Shown here: piece after piece, positions 24,693 to 37,432 of the stretch | Numbering within the stretch: position 1 is the first letter of the stretch | How the letters are laid out: each line of letters starts with the position of its first letter | Assembly (NCBI GenBank): GCA_024362935.1 | Contig: JANCRA010000001.1 | Span: forward strand, 63,330,930 to 63,394,929 | Direction of reading: 5' to 3' | DNA from: Setophaga petechia | Taxonomy: Eukaryota > Chordata > Aves > Passeriformes > Parulidae | Length of the DNA: 64,000 nt | The notes under the pieces: model-generated | The model's input: only the letters and a program-made list of their open reading frames with translations | The model's database searches: none | What the model was told of the DNA's origin: nothing | Made by a program: the position numbers and the translations under genes

Positions 24693-24868
24693 CTTCGGGC
24701 TCGCTTGCTTTTCCTCTCCTTTGCTGTGTCTGAATCAACAATATCTGCTCTGAGGCAGTCCAGAGTTCCTGAGAAGGAGAGGTACTCTCCAAAGTACATC
24801 CTGTAGCACAGGGGCATCGCATCCTGCGACTGAATCCCCGTGTAACTTAGCAGAGGTTTGAAAACAAC
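24693..24868 (-). CDS. BLTP1: BLTP1 exon E40 (~2444-2501)
   Basis: 176 bp. It encodes VVFKPLLSYTGIQSQDAMPL, CYRMYFGEYLSFSGTLDC and a basic tail (KERKSKRAR). The donor is GTATGA. Confidence 0.94.
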
Positions 24869-24959
24869 CTACAAAACAAAACCCACCCAATTAATTACTG
24901 AAGACCTTGATCATGTCCACACTCCTGCTCACCATCTGGTCACGTGCAACCCCAGTTAC

Positions 24960-25135
24960 CTGTGCATCTGCCAGCTGGACTGCAGGAAAGCCCTGGTTGC
25001 CCTCTTCTACCCCTGCAATGTCATCCTGGCTGGTGCTGTGCTGCGAGTGGGTGCCATCCAGGGTGTTCTGGTCGCTGGACAGGACTGTGTTGAAGTCTGA
25101 AGCAGAGGGGATGGTAGGAAGATTGGGTGCCACAC
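24960..25135 (-). CDS. BLTP1: BLTP1 exon E39 (~2385-2443)
   Basis: 176 bp, ending in frame at GTAACT. It encodes VAPNLPTIPSASDFNTVLS, SQHSTSQDDIAGVEEGNQG and AVQLADAQ. A 91-bp intron separates it from E40, the shortest intron in the window. Confidence 0.94.
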
Positions 25136-26120
25136 CTGGAAAATAAATACCCATGGAACACTAACACCACAGCAAATCTTACCACCACTGACTTGATAAA
25201 TTCAGCAAGATTATTTACACAGACAAACAAGCCACAATGGGGTCTGTAACCTCACAAAGGTGGCATTCGGGATAAAGAAAAAGCCTGATATTGCTGGAAC
25301 AGGTAGAGATTGTCCAATTCAAATTTGGAAAGAGTCTTTCTGCAGAGAAACACAGTCCAGTTTACAAAGGAGCCACAATAGTTCAATGTGTACAGCACGA
25401 TGATGTTTGTAGGATCAGACTGTTGGTTCAATACTAAAAACAAACTGAAACAACTTCTCATTGCCTAAGATTAATATAGCACAGTTGAAGGAGTGTTAGC
25501 AGAAAAAAGATTCCGGTGTAGTGTTAGCGAAAAAGAAAATTAAGACACACATTGAAAAATCTGAATGATGACAGGCCAAGAAAAAAAAATGAGCTGCAAT
25601 AAATTGTTACACATGGTTCTTTAATACACCTATGACTTTGAGAAATATATTTTTTCTTTACTCCCTTACACAAGTTAACCCATTCCTAAGTTACTTCCAA
25701 AACATGTTTAGTCTCAAAATTGAACTGAGAAAGAGCAAGGATTGCAATGCACAAATCACAAAATAAGCATATGCAAATTAGATCAAAAATAGCCAACAAA
25801 ATGAAGGAACTTGGCAATAGAAGATTTTATGGTTTAAGTTTTGGCAGCTACACATTACTTTGGCAGCTACACTGACAGCTCCCAATGCAAGAAAAAAGCT
25901 AAATTTTTGGAGGCAGGGTGAGGCAATAGAAAACATCAGTTTTGCTTAAACCCCATCTTTTCATTTTCCAGGTTGCTGTGAAGTCCCACAAGTAATACCT
26001 TGAACCTATTAAGTCCTGTTGATTATAAATCACTCCCTCAACTACTTTCAGTCAGGAAGTGGCAAACACAGGCACAGCCAACCCAGAACCACGTGGAACT
26101 CAGCTGCAAATTAGCAATAC

Positions 26121-26279
26121 CTGTTGGAAGGCTGTTATGCCCAGACTTGGTGGCTGGGCTTTCCTGCACGACGCTTCCCCTGTTGCCCACGGCGTTGGAC
26201 ATCCAGTTATAGAAACTCACAGAGGAGGGCTCAGACAGCAAAGGGTGCTCAGACAACATGTCTGTGGCCACAGTGTTTC
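26121..26279 (-). CDS. BLTP1: BLTP1 exon E38 (~2332-2384)
   Basis: 159 bp. It encodes NTVATDMLSEHPLLSEPSSV and SFYNWMSNAVGNRGSVV, ending HNSLPTG at GTATTGC. Confidence 0.94.
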
Positions 26280-26880
26280 CTGTGCAGGTAAAGCAGAAAC
26301 TTCAGCATTTTTGCATCCAAGTCAGCAAAAACAAGTAACATGGCATGATTTAACTGCCAACATCTATTGACTATAAAAATAAACCTAATTCTCCAGGTTT
26401 ATTTCACTAAATTATGTGTCAAACAGCACTACCACAGAAGTTACAAGTGGCACTAATGGATGTTGCACTACACATGGCTTTGCACTTGCTCATTTCTACC
26501 ATTAATTAGAGGAAAGGAGTCATTAAGAAACCAAAATACCTTTTTTTCTGAACAATATTTCAGTCCCTGACAGCAAAGGAGAGAGGTTTTAGAGAAAATA
26601 CAGTACCAAATACAATATGTCATTTACATATAAAGAAAATCTGATAACAATACACTCTGAAAAATAACACAGCATAAACACTTCAATATTTCAAGCTTCA
26701 AAAATATTCATTGAAAATGAACATTTTCATAAACCATGACTAAGTCTTGAATTTATCATATGCAAAACTACATTACTGAAATATTAGTTTCAGCTCTCTT
26801 TTTGAGCTACTCAAAAGGTTAAGAAAAAACAAATGCAAAATGGTTATTTCCTTATTCATTCAAAAAGAGTAGGAAATTAT

Positions 26881-26940
26881 GCTACATCATACCTGTTTAT
26901 GCTACATCATACTTTTATATGCTACATCCTACCTGTTCTT
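26881..26940. repeat. Three tandem 20-bp units over the E37 splice donor
   Basis: The units start at 26881, 26901 and 26921, each beginning gctacatc(a/c)tac. The third unit contains the last 8 coding bases of E37 and its donor. On the minus strand the first unit reads AACAG|GTATGATG and the second AAAA|GTATGATG, so both carry donor-like sites 40 and 20 bp beyond the true one. Confidence 0.85.
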
Positions 26941-27152
26941 GTTAAAGAACTACTTTTAACTGCAGTGGAACTTCTTTGAGGAGTCCCTTCCAAAAGATTG
27001 TGCAGGCTAGGAAAGCTCCCAGTGAGATAGCTGAGCAGACTTTCCTTCCTTGGGCTCTCCCTGACTCCCATTCCGGAGCGGCCAACGTGCACTGGTGAAT
27101 CTGTAGCTGTATCTCCACTGGTGTAACTCAGGGAATGATATGGATGGATGCC
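26933..27152 (-). CDS. BLTP1: BLTP1 exon E37 (~2259-2331)
   Basis: 220 bp. It encodes GIHPYHSLSYTSGDTATD and LLSYLTGSFPSLHNLLEGTP, followed by SSSLTRTG. The last 8 coding bases and the GTAGGATG donor lie in the last unit of a triplicated 20-bp repeat, which places a second CAG|GTATGA donor 40 bp downstream. Confidence 0.94.
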
Positions 27153-27578
27153 CTGTGAGCAGCAAACAAAGAAATGAATGAAATACTGTGGAAAAAGCAA
27201 AAACAAAGTAATATTTTGTCTGAGTATAAGGTTGGAACACAATAATTTTACTACAAGTTACTGGAGAGCCTTGCCAGTTATCGATTTTGTACCATGATAG
27301 TTAAATCCTTGTTTGTGCTGCCATAAATAAAAGATCAAAGGCTGCAAAGGTTAGGGCACATCCTTAAATGATGCACAGGAAGTTAATTGGCAAGAAAAAC
27401 AACGAGAATGAAGAATACAGACCAACTGCTCGAGCACCCCTTTTGTAAGGTCAGGAGCACACCTTCCATGGGCTAGAGTAACTTTTTGCATGCATTTACC
27501 CATCTGCAGCTACAGAACTGCTCCTGAACAGGCCAGCTACACCCCTCTATGCCCTGGTGCCCAGCCCTGTGCACTCAC

Positions 27579-27727
27579 CTTGATTTTGAGCACAGAATCA
27601 CTGTGGGTGTGAGTCTTGGACAGCTTCCTCATGATCTCGGCGCCAGTGACAGGCCCGGAGGAGGCGCTGGCAGGGGGAGGGCGGTTGGCCGTTCCCTCCA
27701 GCAGCATCGTGTGCTCGCTCACTGTAG
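27579..27727 (-). CDS. BLTP1: BLTP1 exon E36 (~2209-2258)
   Basis: 149 bp, ending in frame at GTGAGTGC. It encodes TVSEHTMLLEGTANRPPP, an ASAS run (longer than I recall in mammals), then VTGAEIMRKLSKTHTHSDS. Confidence 0.94.
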
Positions 27728-28347
27728 CTGCACCAAGAAAACACTTGTCCTCATTTAGATAATCTGGGTCCTCCAAATCTATCTAGCATCAGGCACATTA
27801 TCTACAAGCAGTCATGAAATCCCAAGTGCTGGCACACACCTACACAGTGCTGTCTGATTTATAAACAGGTAAGAACACCTCGGACACGGGTGTGCTGGGC
27901 TTTGTTCAATAATCCAAGTGTTTCTGCTTAATCAAAACAGATATTTGAGAGAAGGGGACAAAATTTTCCTTTATACTGTATGATTACATACAATTTTCTT
28001 ACACAAATATCTTTGCTCTCTTAAAGCTGCTAACTGCTGCCTGGCTTTTGATTGAAATGTAGTAAATAATTAAGTTGATTTATTTTGTGCAGGGAAAAAA
28101 GACAAAAGACATGAAGAAAGAGGGGTCTCCTGTTTTGTTTTTCCCTGAACAAGCACTAGTTATTGTAATACTATAATTATCATTGTTAACAGCAGCTTCA
28201 GAATGAAGGTGATATATAGAAAAAAAGAAGTTGGATAATTCTAAGGAGACTATACTGTATCAAACATTAAAAGTAAAGAAAAAACAAATGTCTGAGAAGA
28301 GCTGCTTGTCCGTGTGCATTTTTATGGAGATGACAACACGAAAATAC

Positions 28348-28588
28348 CTGCATCAAATTCAAACTCTGCTCCATCAGCACTGGTGTCACTCTGCAGGCCC
28401 CCTCCATTGTCCAATCCAAGGCCATCCTCATGCTCGTGGCTGGCATTTGGCTGCAGCTTCATTGGCTGGGCTGGTCTGTGCAAGCTGACCCCTTTAAAGG
28501 CTGGGGTGACCACAATGAACTTCATCCACTGCCTTGCTAAGGCAACCAGACCTTTCTTTAAGGTCACTAAGGCAGGAAGACCATCACT
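28348..28588 (-). CDS. BLTP1: BLTP1 exon E35 (~2129-2208)
   Basis: 241 bp. It encodes SDGLPALVTLKKGLVALARQ, MKFIVVTPAFKGVSLHRPAQ and an acidic linker HEHEDGLGLDNGGG. The acceptor is AAAG, fixed by the conserved MSDGLP junction. Confidence 0.94.
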
Positions 28589-29827
28589 CTTTAAATAAAA
28601 AAAACATATATATTAAAAATTCATATCACAGCATTTTGAAGCAAACTGGAGGGGAGAAAAGTCAAAGCTCTCTTAAATCTCTATAATTAAGAGGCTTATG
28701 ACAAACATGCTGGCACCAAAACACATCAAGCAAGAAGCCAAGGAGCTGAGGGATAAAAAATTACAGCTTCATTGAACACAGTAAATACATTTATCTACAT
28801 GACCTGAGGATCTAGCCCAAGGGGCCAAAAATAAACAACAGGAAGCAGGTTTGTTAAATACGAAGCTCAAAGCACTTGAGTAATTATCAGGGTCTGAGCT
28901 ATGGGCTAAGATTCATAGCAACTCTGTGCAAACAGAACTGAAATAAAAAAGATTGTTTTTTCAATTGTTCATAAGCAGTGAATTAGGAACATAAATTTGA
29001 GGCCAAATATAGGGATTGTTTTGATTACATCACTGAATTGTTCTAAAGAAAACAAAAGCTTGGCATTTGGACCACCAGTGAAACTGTGCTATTTGTGCCA
29101 CCAACTGTGCTACTCCTGATCACTGGCTCTCAGCTGAATAAGCTGAAAACCAAAGTGTTTAAATCTGACAGCTGTGGAATTGGATTATAAAAATGACACA
29201 AAATCAGGAATAAACACTCCTCCCTTCTGCCTGACGTTTGTTCAAATAACTATTTCCCACTACAATCTAGATATTAACATTCTAAAGCCATCAAGAAAAA
29301 TATTAGATTCTTAAACCCTAAAGTTTGTACAATTCTAGTTCCTTCCTTAAACTGTCTGCATTACCCCAGTGTTTCTAGAAAACTCGTTTCATGAAAACTA
29401 GCTCCAAGGAGAGAATTTGGAATAAAGTAACCAGTTCATGGACTTGCCTCAATAATTGAGACTCATTCAATTTTAAAACCATGAAAAATGAAATCTTATG
29501 AAAAGGACATTGAAATATGATAGAGAGGAAATAAGATCTGATTACAAAAGCCATATACAGTTTTAAAGGCATGCCTTTTTGGTTTATGATCTCACATACT
29601 TACCAATGAAATAAATTGATAAACATTATGCATATATATAGGTCATAAGAAAAATAGCAGATATCAAAGAAAATGAAATGAAACAGTATCTCCTTATCAC
29701 TTTAAAGTCTTGCTTATATTTTCTTGTTTGTTAACCTTCCTCAAACTGTTGCCAAATTTAAGATATTAGAATTGGCATATTTGAAACAAAAGGACTGAGA
29801 TATTTCCAGTTTTCCTGGGTAACTCAC
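28589..29827 (-). other. BLTP1: BLTP1 intron E34/E35 (1,239 bp)
   Basis: AT-rich, no recognisable element. Confidence 0.8.
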
Positions 29828-29980
29828 CATAGTGGCATCCTCAATAATGGAATAATTTGCTTGATGAAGGTAATGGTGCAATATATTACAGAGTAAACAA
29901 GAGGGATTTTCTTGCAAGAAACGAGCCACTTTGGTAAGCCTGTTGTACTTGCTTCTCAGAGGGAAGTGCACACTTTTATT
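29828..29980 (-). CDS. BLTP1: BLTP1 exon E34 (~2078-2128)
   Basis: 153 bp, phase 0 at both ends. It encodes NKSVHFPLRSKYNRLTKVAR and LLCNILHHYLHQANYSI. The donor GTGAGTT directly follows an ATG codon. Confidence 0.95.
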
Positions 29981-30795
29981 CTAGAGTAAAATAAAAACAT
30001 TTTCAGCATATGAACATACTTGCAAACAGAGCATCAATAAAAATGTTTCATCTATGAGACAACAAACATCTAACCTCATTTTGAACTACTGCAACAAGGA
30101 TTTGTCTCATGGGTACCCACCTTATTTTAAATACTGCATGTGAAAAATAATTCTGGATGCATATTTATATATATGAGGCAATAAATGAAAAACCTGGATT
30201 CAAATTGCAGGCCTTATCAAATTATATCTAGACTAATAGACATACATGCAAAGCTAGCTGCAATGTTTGAACAGTTTATTCCTAGCTAAAGACAAAACAG
30301 GAACTTTTCAAAATTTGGTTTAATGCTAGAAAGAGGGCAGGAAGAAGAAACAGGAAGGGAGGTAGGAATAGGAGACTGCTGCAAAGGATAATTTTTGAGC
30401 AGAGCAGAAAATCAGCATCACACTTAGGTCAGCCATGTCACTAAGCAAGACAGGATCTCAGCATGGGTATCACGTCCAAATCTTCCCACTAGATGGTGCC
30501 AATCCAACCATCAGCAAACAAAAACTCTTCATAGAATATAACAGGCACCACAGCCATACTTCTTACTCTTATTTTACCTGGAGATGCACTCCTGTAAGAA
30601 GCATGAGACTTGGCTCTGGAATTCAGACTATGTACAAAAATCACAGCTTTTTATCATCTCTTGCAACCAATTCCAAAGGCTCACAAGAGATGCTCTAAGT
30701 TTGCCAGTGAAAACATCCAGAATTCCAAAACCTATATTTTATCTATCACACTGTCCTGTTCTAATATGCTCATTGATTTTATAAAGGTCATTTAC

Positions 30796-30946
30796 CTCTA
30801 GAGCTTCTGTCATAATGCACCCCATCACAGCACAGATTCGCAGGGTTCCCTCCGTTTCCAGCTTATTTAATGACGACTTCACTTGATCAATGGGAACAAG
30901 CCAAGCACCAACTGCAGGTGTTGCAGTGCTCAGGAGGTTCAGCTGC
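30796..30946 (-). CDS. BLTP1: BLTP1 exon E33 (~2027-2077)
   Basis: 151 bp, ending in frame at GTAAATG. It encodes QLNLLSTATPAVGAWLVPID and RICAVMGCIMTEALE, and is near-identical to the vertebrate protein I recall. Confidence 0.95.
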
Positions 30947-31785
30947 CTGTGGAGACAAAGAGAAAGGGGTGTGCACAGGCAGCAGCAGCAATGAGCAGGA
31001 TCTTCTGGTGCCCTTATGAATGACAGTCATATAGGTGGGACATTGATGCAAAGTAATAAACACAGACTCACTGCCCAGAAAACAAGGACCTGAGGCAATT
31101 TCTGTTTTACTCACTCACACATTCATGATTCTTCCTGCTTTTGCTACTGCTATTCCTTCCTTTTCCCATTTGTATTCCCTGCTGAAATCATACAGTTTGA
31201 AATGTTCATCACTGACTGAATCCCACTGAAGTGTTACATGTCATGAAGGACTTTTGCTAAAGGGCTGAGGCAAGAGTACCAGCAGAGTATTTTCTAACTC
31301 TGGCTTTATACTGACAGACTGAAATATTTGGCTTATTCTACATACATGATGTGAAAAACTGTCTTAGAAATACACATCTAGAGCTTTATACTGCAAAGGC
31401 AGTCAGATCATGCATGATATCCAGTTGAATACCAAAAGCACTGAGCTGCTCTCTTCACTGGCATTTCATCTACTCAGAACAAACACCTCCCCCTGCCTTT
31501 CTCCCTCATATATTTCCACCTCAGAAGCTGCTAGTGAGGGCTTTTTGTCTCATTTGGCTTTTTTACTCCTCATTTTTTGTTCTTTTGATTTTGTTGTAAG
31601 AATTTTCCAGCAGTACTCTCATAGAAATTACTACAATAAAAAACTGAAGCAAATCTTACTGTGATATACACAAAAAAATTCTAATTTCCAAAGCTTCAAA
31701 TTCCATTCAGAACCTACCAAATACAAATGCAATTTAACAAAGCAGAACTGCCATTTTCCCTCTTTTATATCAGGTGAAATCATAC

Positions 31786-31937
31786 CTTGAATATATATGG
31801 GCTGGGGAGCGCACATTGGTGGGAGCTGCAAAACTAAACCAAATTTCTTTGATTGTCAACTTCATGCTGCAGGAGTCAGGGGGAGGAGGCATCAAGGGGA
31901 TATCTTTTTTCAGGTCATCTGATTCAACACCTTCATC
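31786..31937 (-). CDS. BLTP1: BLTP1 exon E32 (~1977-2026)
   Basis: 152 bp. It encodes DEGVESDDLKKDIPLMPPPP, a proline run, then MKLTIKEIWFSFAAPTNV. The acceptor is GAAG rather than the usual C/TAG, but the frame and the conserved DEGVESDD fix it. Confidence 0.93.
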
Positions 31938-32172
31938 CTTCAAAAACAGGGAATCATGAAGTTAGAAGGGAAATTGACTTCCAAAATTATTACACTGAAA
32001 GGTGCTAACATACCATATGTTCCAATGCTCATAATTTTTTTTTTCACAGGTACTGAGGCAAAGCAAAATAAATTAATGCTAATCCTCCCAAGGGACTCTG
32101 CAGAAAGCTGGAAGTTTAGTGTGTAAGCAAACAGGATGAGTGACTAATGATTTCTACCCAGCTTGAACATAC

Positions 32173-32384
32173 CTGCTCATCTGAAACGGAATTTCCATTA
32201 ATGTCTGAAGAGGGGCTTATTCTGTCACAAGGGAGGTTATCCTCAGACACATCAGTGTTGTAGCCACTCCCAGTGGGGGAATCTGAAGAGTTGTTTGATG
32301 CAAGCAATCCACCTCTCTCTGTGTCTCTTGATTTGCCCATGACTCCAAATGTGTTATACAGCACTGCCCCAGACTGCCTTCCCC
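32173..32384 (-). CDS. BLTP1: BLTP1 exon E31 (~1906-1976)
   Basis: 212 bp, ending in frame at GTATGT. It encodes GGRQSGAVLYNTFGVMGK, then a Ser/Asp-rich linker with SSDSPTGSGYNTDVSEDN and SVSDEQ, which is probably disordered. Confidence 0.94.
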
Positions 32385-33032
32385 CTGTAAAAACACCCAG
32401 AGTGTAAAGGCTGGCAGCACATAAACCACTGTAATTTATGGCCCACAGAGAAGATCTGTGCTGAAGCAGAGAAATACACAGGATTTTAGTTCAACAAGAT
32501 GCATTACCATTTCATTCAACTTATCACTACCATTTCGAGCTTCTGATCCTTTTGAGCTTCTACCACAAGTAGATGAAGAGTACTCACATAAAGACTTTTA
32601 AAATATTATTCTCTGAAAAAAAGTAACTCTGATGATAGAAAACACACACATACAAGGTGAGTTTTTTTCTTTTTTTTACTTTTTGTAACTAGCTTTCCCC
32701 TCCCAGAGCAAAACTCCAGCTCTATAATGCACTTCCTGTGGATAAGGTGAGGATTTGAGTGATGAGTGAAAGCATCAATTTCAACCTTAAGTTCAGAAAC
32801 TCACGACACCAGTTTACATGAAATTATTTTATACACTATTATTAGTGGTACTTACAACTAAAAATGTCTTTATTGTATAACCTATGAAATTTGCTTACCA
32901 CAGATGTACTATTCAGCATCACCCAGATTTAACAATTTCTAATCAAATAATTGCTAAGCCAGAAGACCTATCAACAGAACTGTCACTCATCTCATAAAAA
33001 ACCAAACAATACACAGCCTTGAAAAGCTTTAC

Positions 33033-33230
33033 CTTTTATAGTCAAATTTTCAATTCCACACTCAAACATTATCCAACCCCACTTCTCTTGACTAGGACCA
33101 ATTCGAGCTACATCTGGAACAGCTTGTTGATCTGTTTCATCCACAAAAGTGAACTCATCCAACTCTTCTAAAGTAAAAAGAACTTTTGATTTCCCAAAAG
33201 GAATGGCTGTTATTGCACAAGTTCCAATAT
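33033..33230 (-). CDS. BLTP1: BLTP1 exon E30 (~1840-1905)
   Basis: 198 bp. It encodes IGTCAITAIPFGKSKVLF, ELDEFTFVDETDQQAVPDV and WGWIMFECGIENLTIKG. The Gly in PFGKS and the Ile in GIENL differ from the mammalian Glu and Leu as I recall them. Confidence 0.94.
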
Positions 33231-34639
33231 CTGTGAAAATAAATAGATAAATAAATATTTACTATTTTGCTCCAAAATGGAAAGACTTTACAACTTCCAA
33301 AAGCTCTCTGAAGTTTAGAGTGTTTTGTGGGAGTTATCCCTTTAGTATTCCTCAAACAGGAGGGGAGGAAAAAAAAGAAAGAAAAGTTTAAACCTGAAAC
33401 ACGAGCAAGAAAAAGAAGCACAAAAAGAGGGCAAAAAAGCCTTGCTCCTGGTCTGTTAACATGGGCAGGATAATTTTTAAACTTGAAAAAAAAAAAACCA
33501 AAACCAAGGACTGAGCAGTATTTTAAATCACTTTATACTTAAATATCAAATACCTCAGGAAAAGAACTACACTGAGTCACATTATCCCCCTTCTAATCCT
33601 TACTCCCTGCCTTCAATTTGCAATTTGTAACTGCACCCACTTTTGAAGTAAACATGAGACACTAAGATCCTTAGAAAGTCTCTTCTCAAACCTTTTAAAC
33701 AGAAGATTATGACTTGTCTTGGTTAGAACTCCAAAACTGGCCCTCTTGAATGTCTGTGGCATACCTGACACAGGACACTTCTGCTAAGATTCCATCCATA
33801 ACTAAGTAAAAAGGGAGGTAACCATTGCAGTGTTTCTGGTTTTATTTTCCTCCAATTTCATTTGCTCACTCATCTTTGCACAGCAGTAGCATTTTCTGTT
33901 GTTTATTTATTTGTGTATTGTTTAATCATTCTGGTTTTACAGAGTACTTCCTCATGTCTGAAGACTCCTGATCCTTATGGAACAGAGTCAAAACTGGTGT
34001 AGATTCCATCAAACTTGAAGCACTTTAACAAAAACAGCCTCTACATTTGGTCATCTTTTCCTGGTTTGTTTTTCCAGGATCAGGAGTTAGAGCAAAATTT
34101 AACTCCTAGCTTCTTGAAGGCATTTCCTTACCACAAACAAGGAAGTCAATGGGATAGATCTCATTTTCAGCTTTAGAGTTGTTATAGTTAAAAATCTACA
34201 GGCTGTCAAGCTGAAATTTCTGGCACAACAGCCAATTATTCAAAGTGTTAGAATGCAGTAAGAAAGCAAAGAAGTGTAATTCATTCCCTACAAAAGGTGA
34301 CAGAAATGGTAGCTGAAAAGAGATTAGCTGGGAGGAAGGGAGCTCAGGCCTCAAATTCCATCAGTGCAGGTCAATATTTACAGGGCAACACATCTGCCAC
34401 ACAAACTGCTTACAAGTTTGTCTTGACAGCTTTTAGTTTGCCTAAGTTTAAATCTGGCACTTAGTGGAATAATAATTCATCCCAAACTTCTTTTTCAAGT
34501 ATCTGCAAAAGCTCTGGGTGCAAGTAGCTTTTCATCCATGTTGGCAAAAAACCTACAACCAAACTACAAGATCAAGACCAACTGTAACTACTTGCTCCTG
34601 TTAAAACTGACATTTCCACATTTTAATATTGTTCAATAC
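33231..34639 (-). other. BLTP1: BLTP1 intron E29/E30 (1,409 bp)
   Basis: Contains an 11-bp inverted repeat, actcctgatcc at 33964-33974 and ggatcaggagt at 34077-34087, which could pair across about 100 bases of RNA. Nothing else was seen. Confidence 0.75.
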
Positions 34640-34842
34640 CTGTTGTATCAAGACCTCTAAGCTGTCCATGAACACGATGGATGTTCAATTTAGCAGCAAT
34701 TTCTTTTCCTTTTTCTGCTCCAGAGTTGGATCTCAGTGAGCCAGAAGACTGGGGCTGCATTTTGCTGGTTTGGACGTAGCGATCAAATGTGACAGAATTC
34801 CTCCCAGCTTCTGCATTGCTCGAAGTCTCCTCAACTATACCC
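34640..34842 (-). CDS. BLTP1: BLTP1 exon E29 (~1772-1839)
   Basis: 203 bp. It encodes GIVEETSSNAEAGRNS, MQPQSSGSLRSNSGAEKGK and AAKLNIHRVHGQLRGLDTT. It is separated from E28 by a 110-bp intron. Confidence 0.94.
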
Positions 34843-34952
34843 CTGTACAATAGCAGGAAGGAAAAAGCAATTAACAAACCTCAAGATAAACAAAAACAAT
34901 GAAAGAAACATGTCTGAAGTTTATGACAAATAGTGAGATGTACTGTTCTTAC

Positions 34953-35080
34953 CTGTTCATGCGAACTTGAGTAGCAATTCTATCAAAACACAAAGCTACC
35001 AGCGAAACGTGAGTCACGGTTTTGCCAGAAGAAACTCCTGGGGATTCATCCACAGATGCTTGTAGCAAACACAGGTTCAC
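34953..35080 (-). CDS. BLTP1: BLTP1 exon E28 (~1730-1771)
   Basis: 128 bp. It encodes VNLCLLQASVDESPG, then THVSLVALCFDRIATQVRMN. The acceptor is GTGTGCAG and the donor GTAAGAA. Confidence 0.94.
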
Positions 35081-35431
35081 CTGCACACAGAATTCCATCA
35101 AAGAGTAAAGACATTTAGAAAAGCATGTTACATTAATCCCTCATTTCTGATAGAACCTTGTCTTATACTTTCAGTAAAAAGAAAAATAAAATCATGACAC
35201 CCAGAATATAATTTATAGACATGGCAGCCAGTTACCCCTATGGTGGTTGACATTTAACTACTGCATGTCAACCATCATAAATTTAAGCAGTTCCAAAAAT
35301 CAAAACTTTAGTTCTATAGCACAAATGCACAGCTTCACTTCAGCTTTTGGGGAACAAACAGGGATTCAAAATAAAAAAACTTTGTGAGGCTGATCACTTT
35401 TCCACTGATAAGCTTAAAAAAAAGTTGTTAC

Positions 35432-35578
35432 CTTTGGAACTGTAACATTGGCCTGAAGACCTTTAATTGTCACATTATCTTGCTTTAGTGAGAGATTGGT
35501 CTGTGCTGGTCCCTGGTTTGTTGTTCCTGTTGTGGTGGTGTCTATTTTTGTTCCTCTGATGTCTTGCTTCGAAGACAA
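35432..35578 (-). CDS. BLTP1: BLTP1 exon E27 (~1681-1729)
   Basis: 147 bp, phase 0 at both ends. It encodes LSSKQDIRGTK, a Thr-rich linker (IDTTTTGTTNQGPAQTN) and KQDNVTIKGLQANVTVPK. Confidence 0.94.
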
Positions 35579-36391
35579 CTTGAAGAGGGCAGAAAAATAA
35601 TTTATTAGCACAAACTCAAGAGCTGCTGAGCTCAGGAGTAACAGGATATTTCATTAGCATTGAAGCAGAAAGAGATTCTGTCTTGATTTTAGGCAATTTA
35701 CCATGATTTCCAGAATAAGGGCTGCAGCACTTAGAGGTACAGTAGGTCTAAAACCATAAGGGCAGCAGTGCCATTCTGCAGTAAACTTAAACAACCAGAC
35801 TTCAGCTGGAAGTTTGGATTCTGCACACATAAGCTATATCAGACAACTTACTATGAAACAAGTTATTTGAGTCCACTACACTGTGAAGTCTAAGAAACCA
35901 TAAAATATAAATATGGTCATTACCATGGACAGAAAGAACACCTAATTCTGTAGAACTACCATACAATTCTATTTAAGTTAAATTAATTTTTAAGGGTCTC
36001 AGATGAACTGCAAAAAAACCCCACAGGCACTTTCAAAGCTCTCCCTAACTACTGTAAAATAGTAAGTAACATCTCACTGAGATGAATGTAATACTTAAGA
36101 ATACCAGCTATAGTAATTTCAAAGAACAGAATGTGTGATTTCATCTGATGTAAATTACTCTAGACCATCCAAACCAGAAAAACTTCAATCCTGTAAAAGA
36201 TTTCTGGACAGTGAAAGACAATATGCAAGAGTTGATTATGAAAATGCATGGAAGTATGCATTCCAAATTAATATAGCTATCATTTTAGCTTTATACCTCA
36301 AAACACTAAATTCAGTTACAATATTTTGTATGTAAGATACAGAAATGAGCATTCTCTCAAATCCATGTGGATTTCCTTGTTTTTCCCTCAC

Positions 36392-36512
36392 ATTTTCTGA
36401 GAAGCTGGTCTTGCTGTTCTGCACAGCATCCCTCAGGACTTTGCAGTGCAGGTCATCCACGATCGCTGCCGGGTGCCGGGAGCTGGCACAGTGCACCATA
36501 GCCTCGATGTAC
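36392..36512 (-). CDS. BLTP1: BLTP1 exon E26 (~1640-1680)
   Basis: 121 bp, ending in frame at GTGAGG. It encodes YIEAMVHCASSRHPAAIVDD and QNSKTSFSEN. The frame stays open past the donor for a few codons (VREKQ), but E27 continues FSEN directly as in the vertebrate protein. Confidence 0.93.
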
Positions 36513-36786
36513 CTGGGAGGGGAAAGAGCCACAAGAGACCACTGAAACTCCCAGTTTCACCATCAGCCACGTGCAATTAACACTACAGAGGAAAAACAAG
36601 CACTGACAGACACAAAGGGCACTTCCCATTGTTCCAGGCACCTCCTAGGAAATGCAGAATTACATCCAGCGGGCACCAGGCCCTGCTGTTCCATCAGCCA
36701 CGCTGTTCAATCCTTTTACCTAAGCCTTTGCTGAACAGAACAGCTGTGATCTTGGACAATTTTTAGTGCCATCAAAATAAAATTAC

Positions 36787-36960
36787 CTATCCAGTGCCTC
36801 TGCTACAAGAGGAGTCAGAACTACATCTACAGTTCCTTTTACTTCCACGATGGCCGTTGTGCGTGTCTGGAAGACCGGGTGATCCAACGTCCATTCCTCT
36901 GTTATTGTTTCATCATCTGTGTTCTCTGCAGACTTCTTATCCAAGGGAGTGTAAGGTGTG
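36787..36960 (-). CDS. BLTP1: BLTP1 exon E25 (~1582-1639)
   Basis: 174 bp. It encodes TPYTPLDKKSAENTDDET, then EVKGTVDVVLTPLVAEALDR, the return to conserved groove after the Ser-rich insert. Confidence 0.94.
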
Positions 36961-37432
36961 CTAGACAAGTCAAACACACATCAGTGATCAGGCTTTGCAA
37001 AAACAAACACAAACATGTTCTGGTATCATTTTAACTCTTAACGAAACCCACATAACAGCAAGTTTCTTCTACTGTTGTCTTAGAAAGTACAAAAATACAA
37101 TCCCCCCCTAAATTCAAGTTAAGCTCCTGGCAATGAAATGGACACTTACATTAGCACCTCCAAATTCATCTAAATGAAATCCCCATTCATAATCTTGAAA
37201 ATCTACACATGAAATAATTTAATGCTTGCACTGGGTACTTTCTATTTGACCAAACCCAAATATTTCATAATAGAATGACCTGTTCTGAAATAGATCTGGT
37301 ACTGAAAACTACTGCTGTAAATCAAATTTTGAAAGGGCTAGCAGGAGGCAAAATATTTCACAAGAGTATCATGAAAATTTTACTCTTGAAAAATATGCTA
37401 ATAATGTAGCACACATTATATGTTCAACTTAC

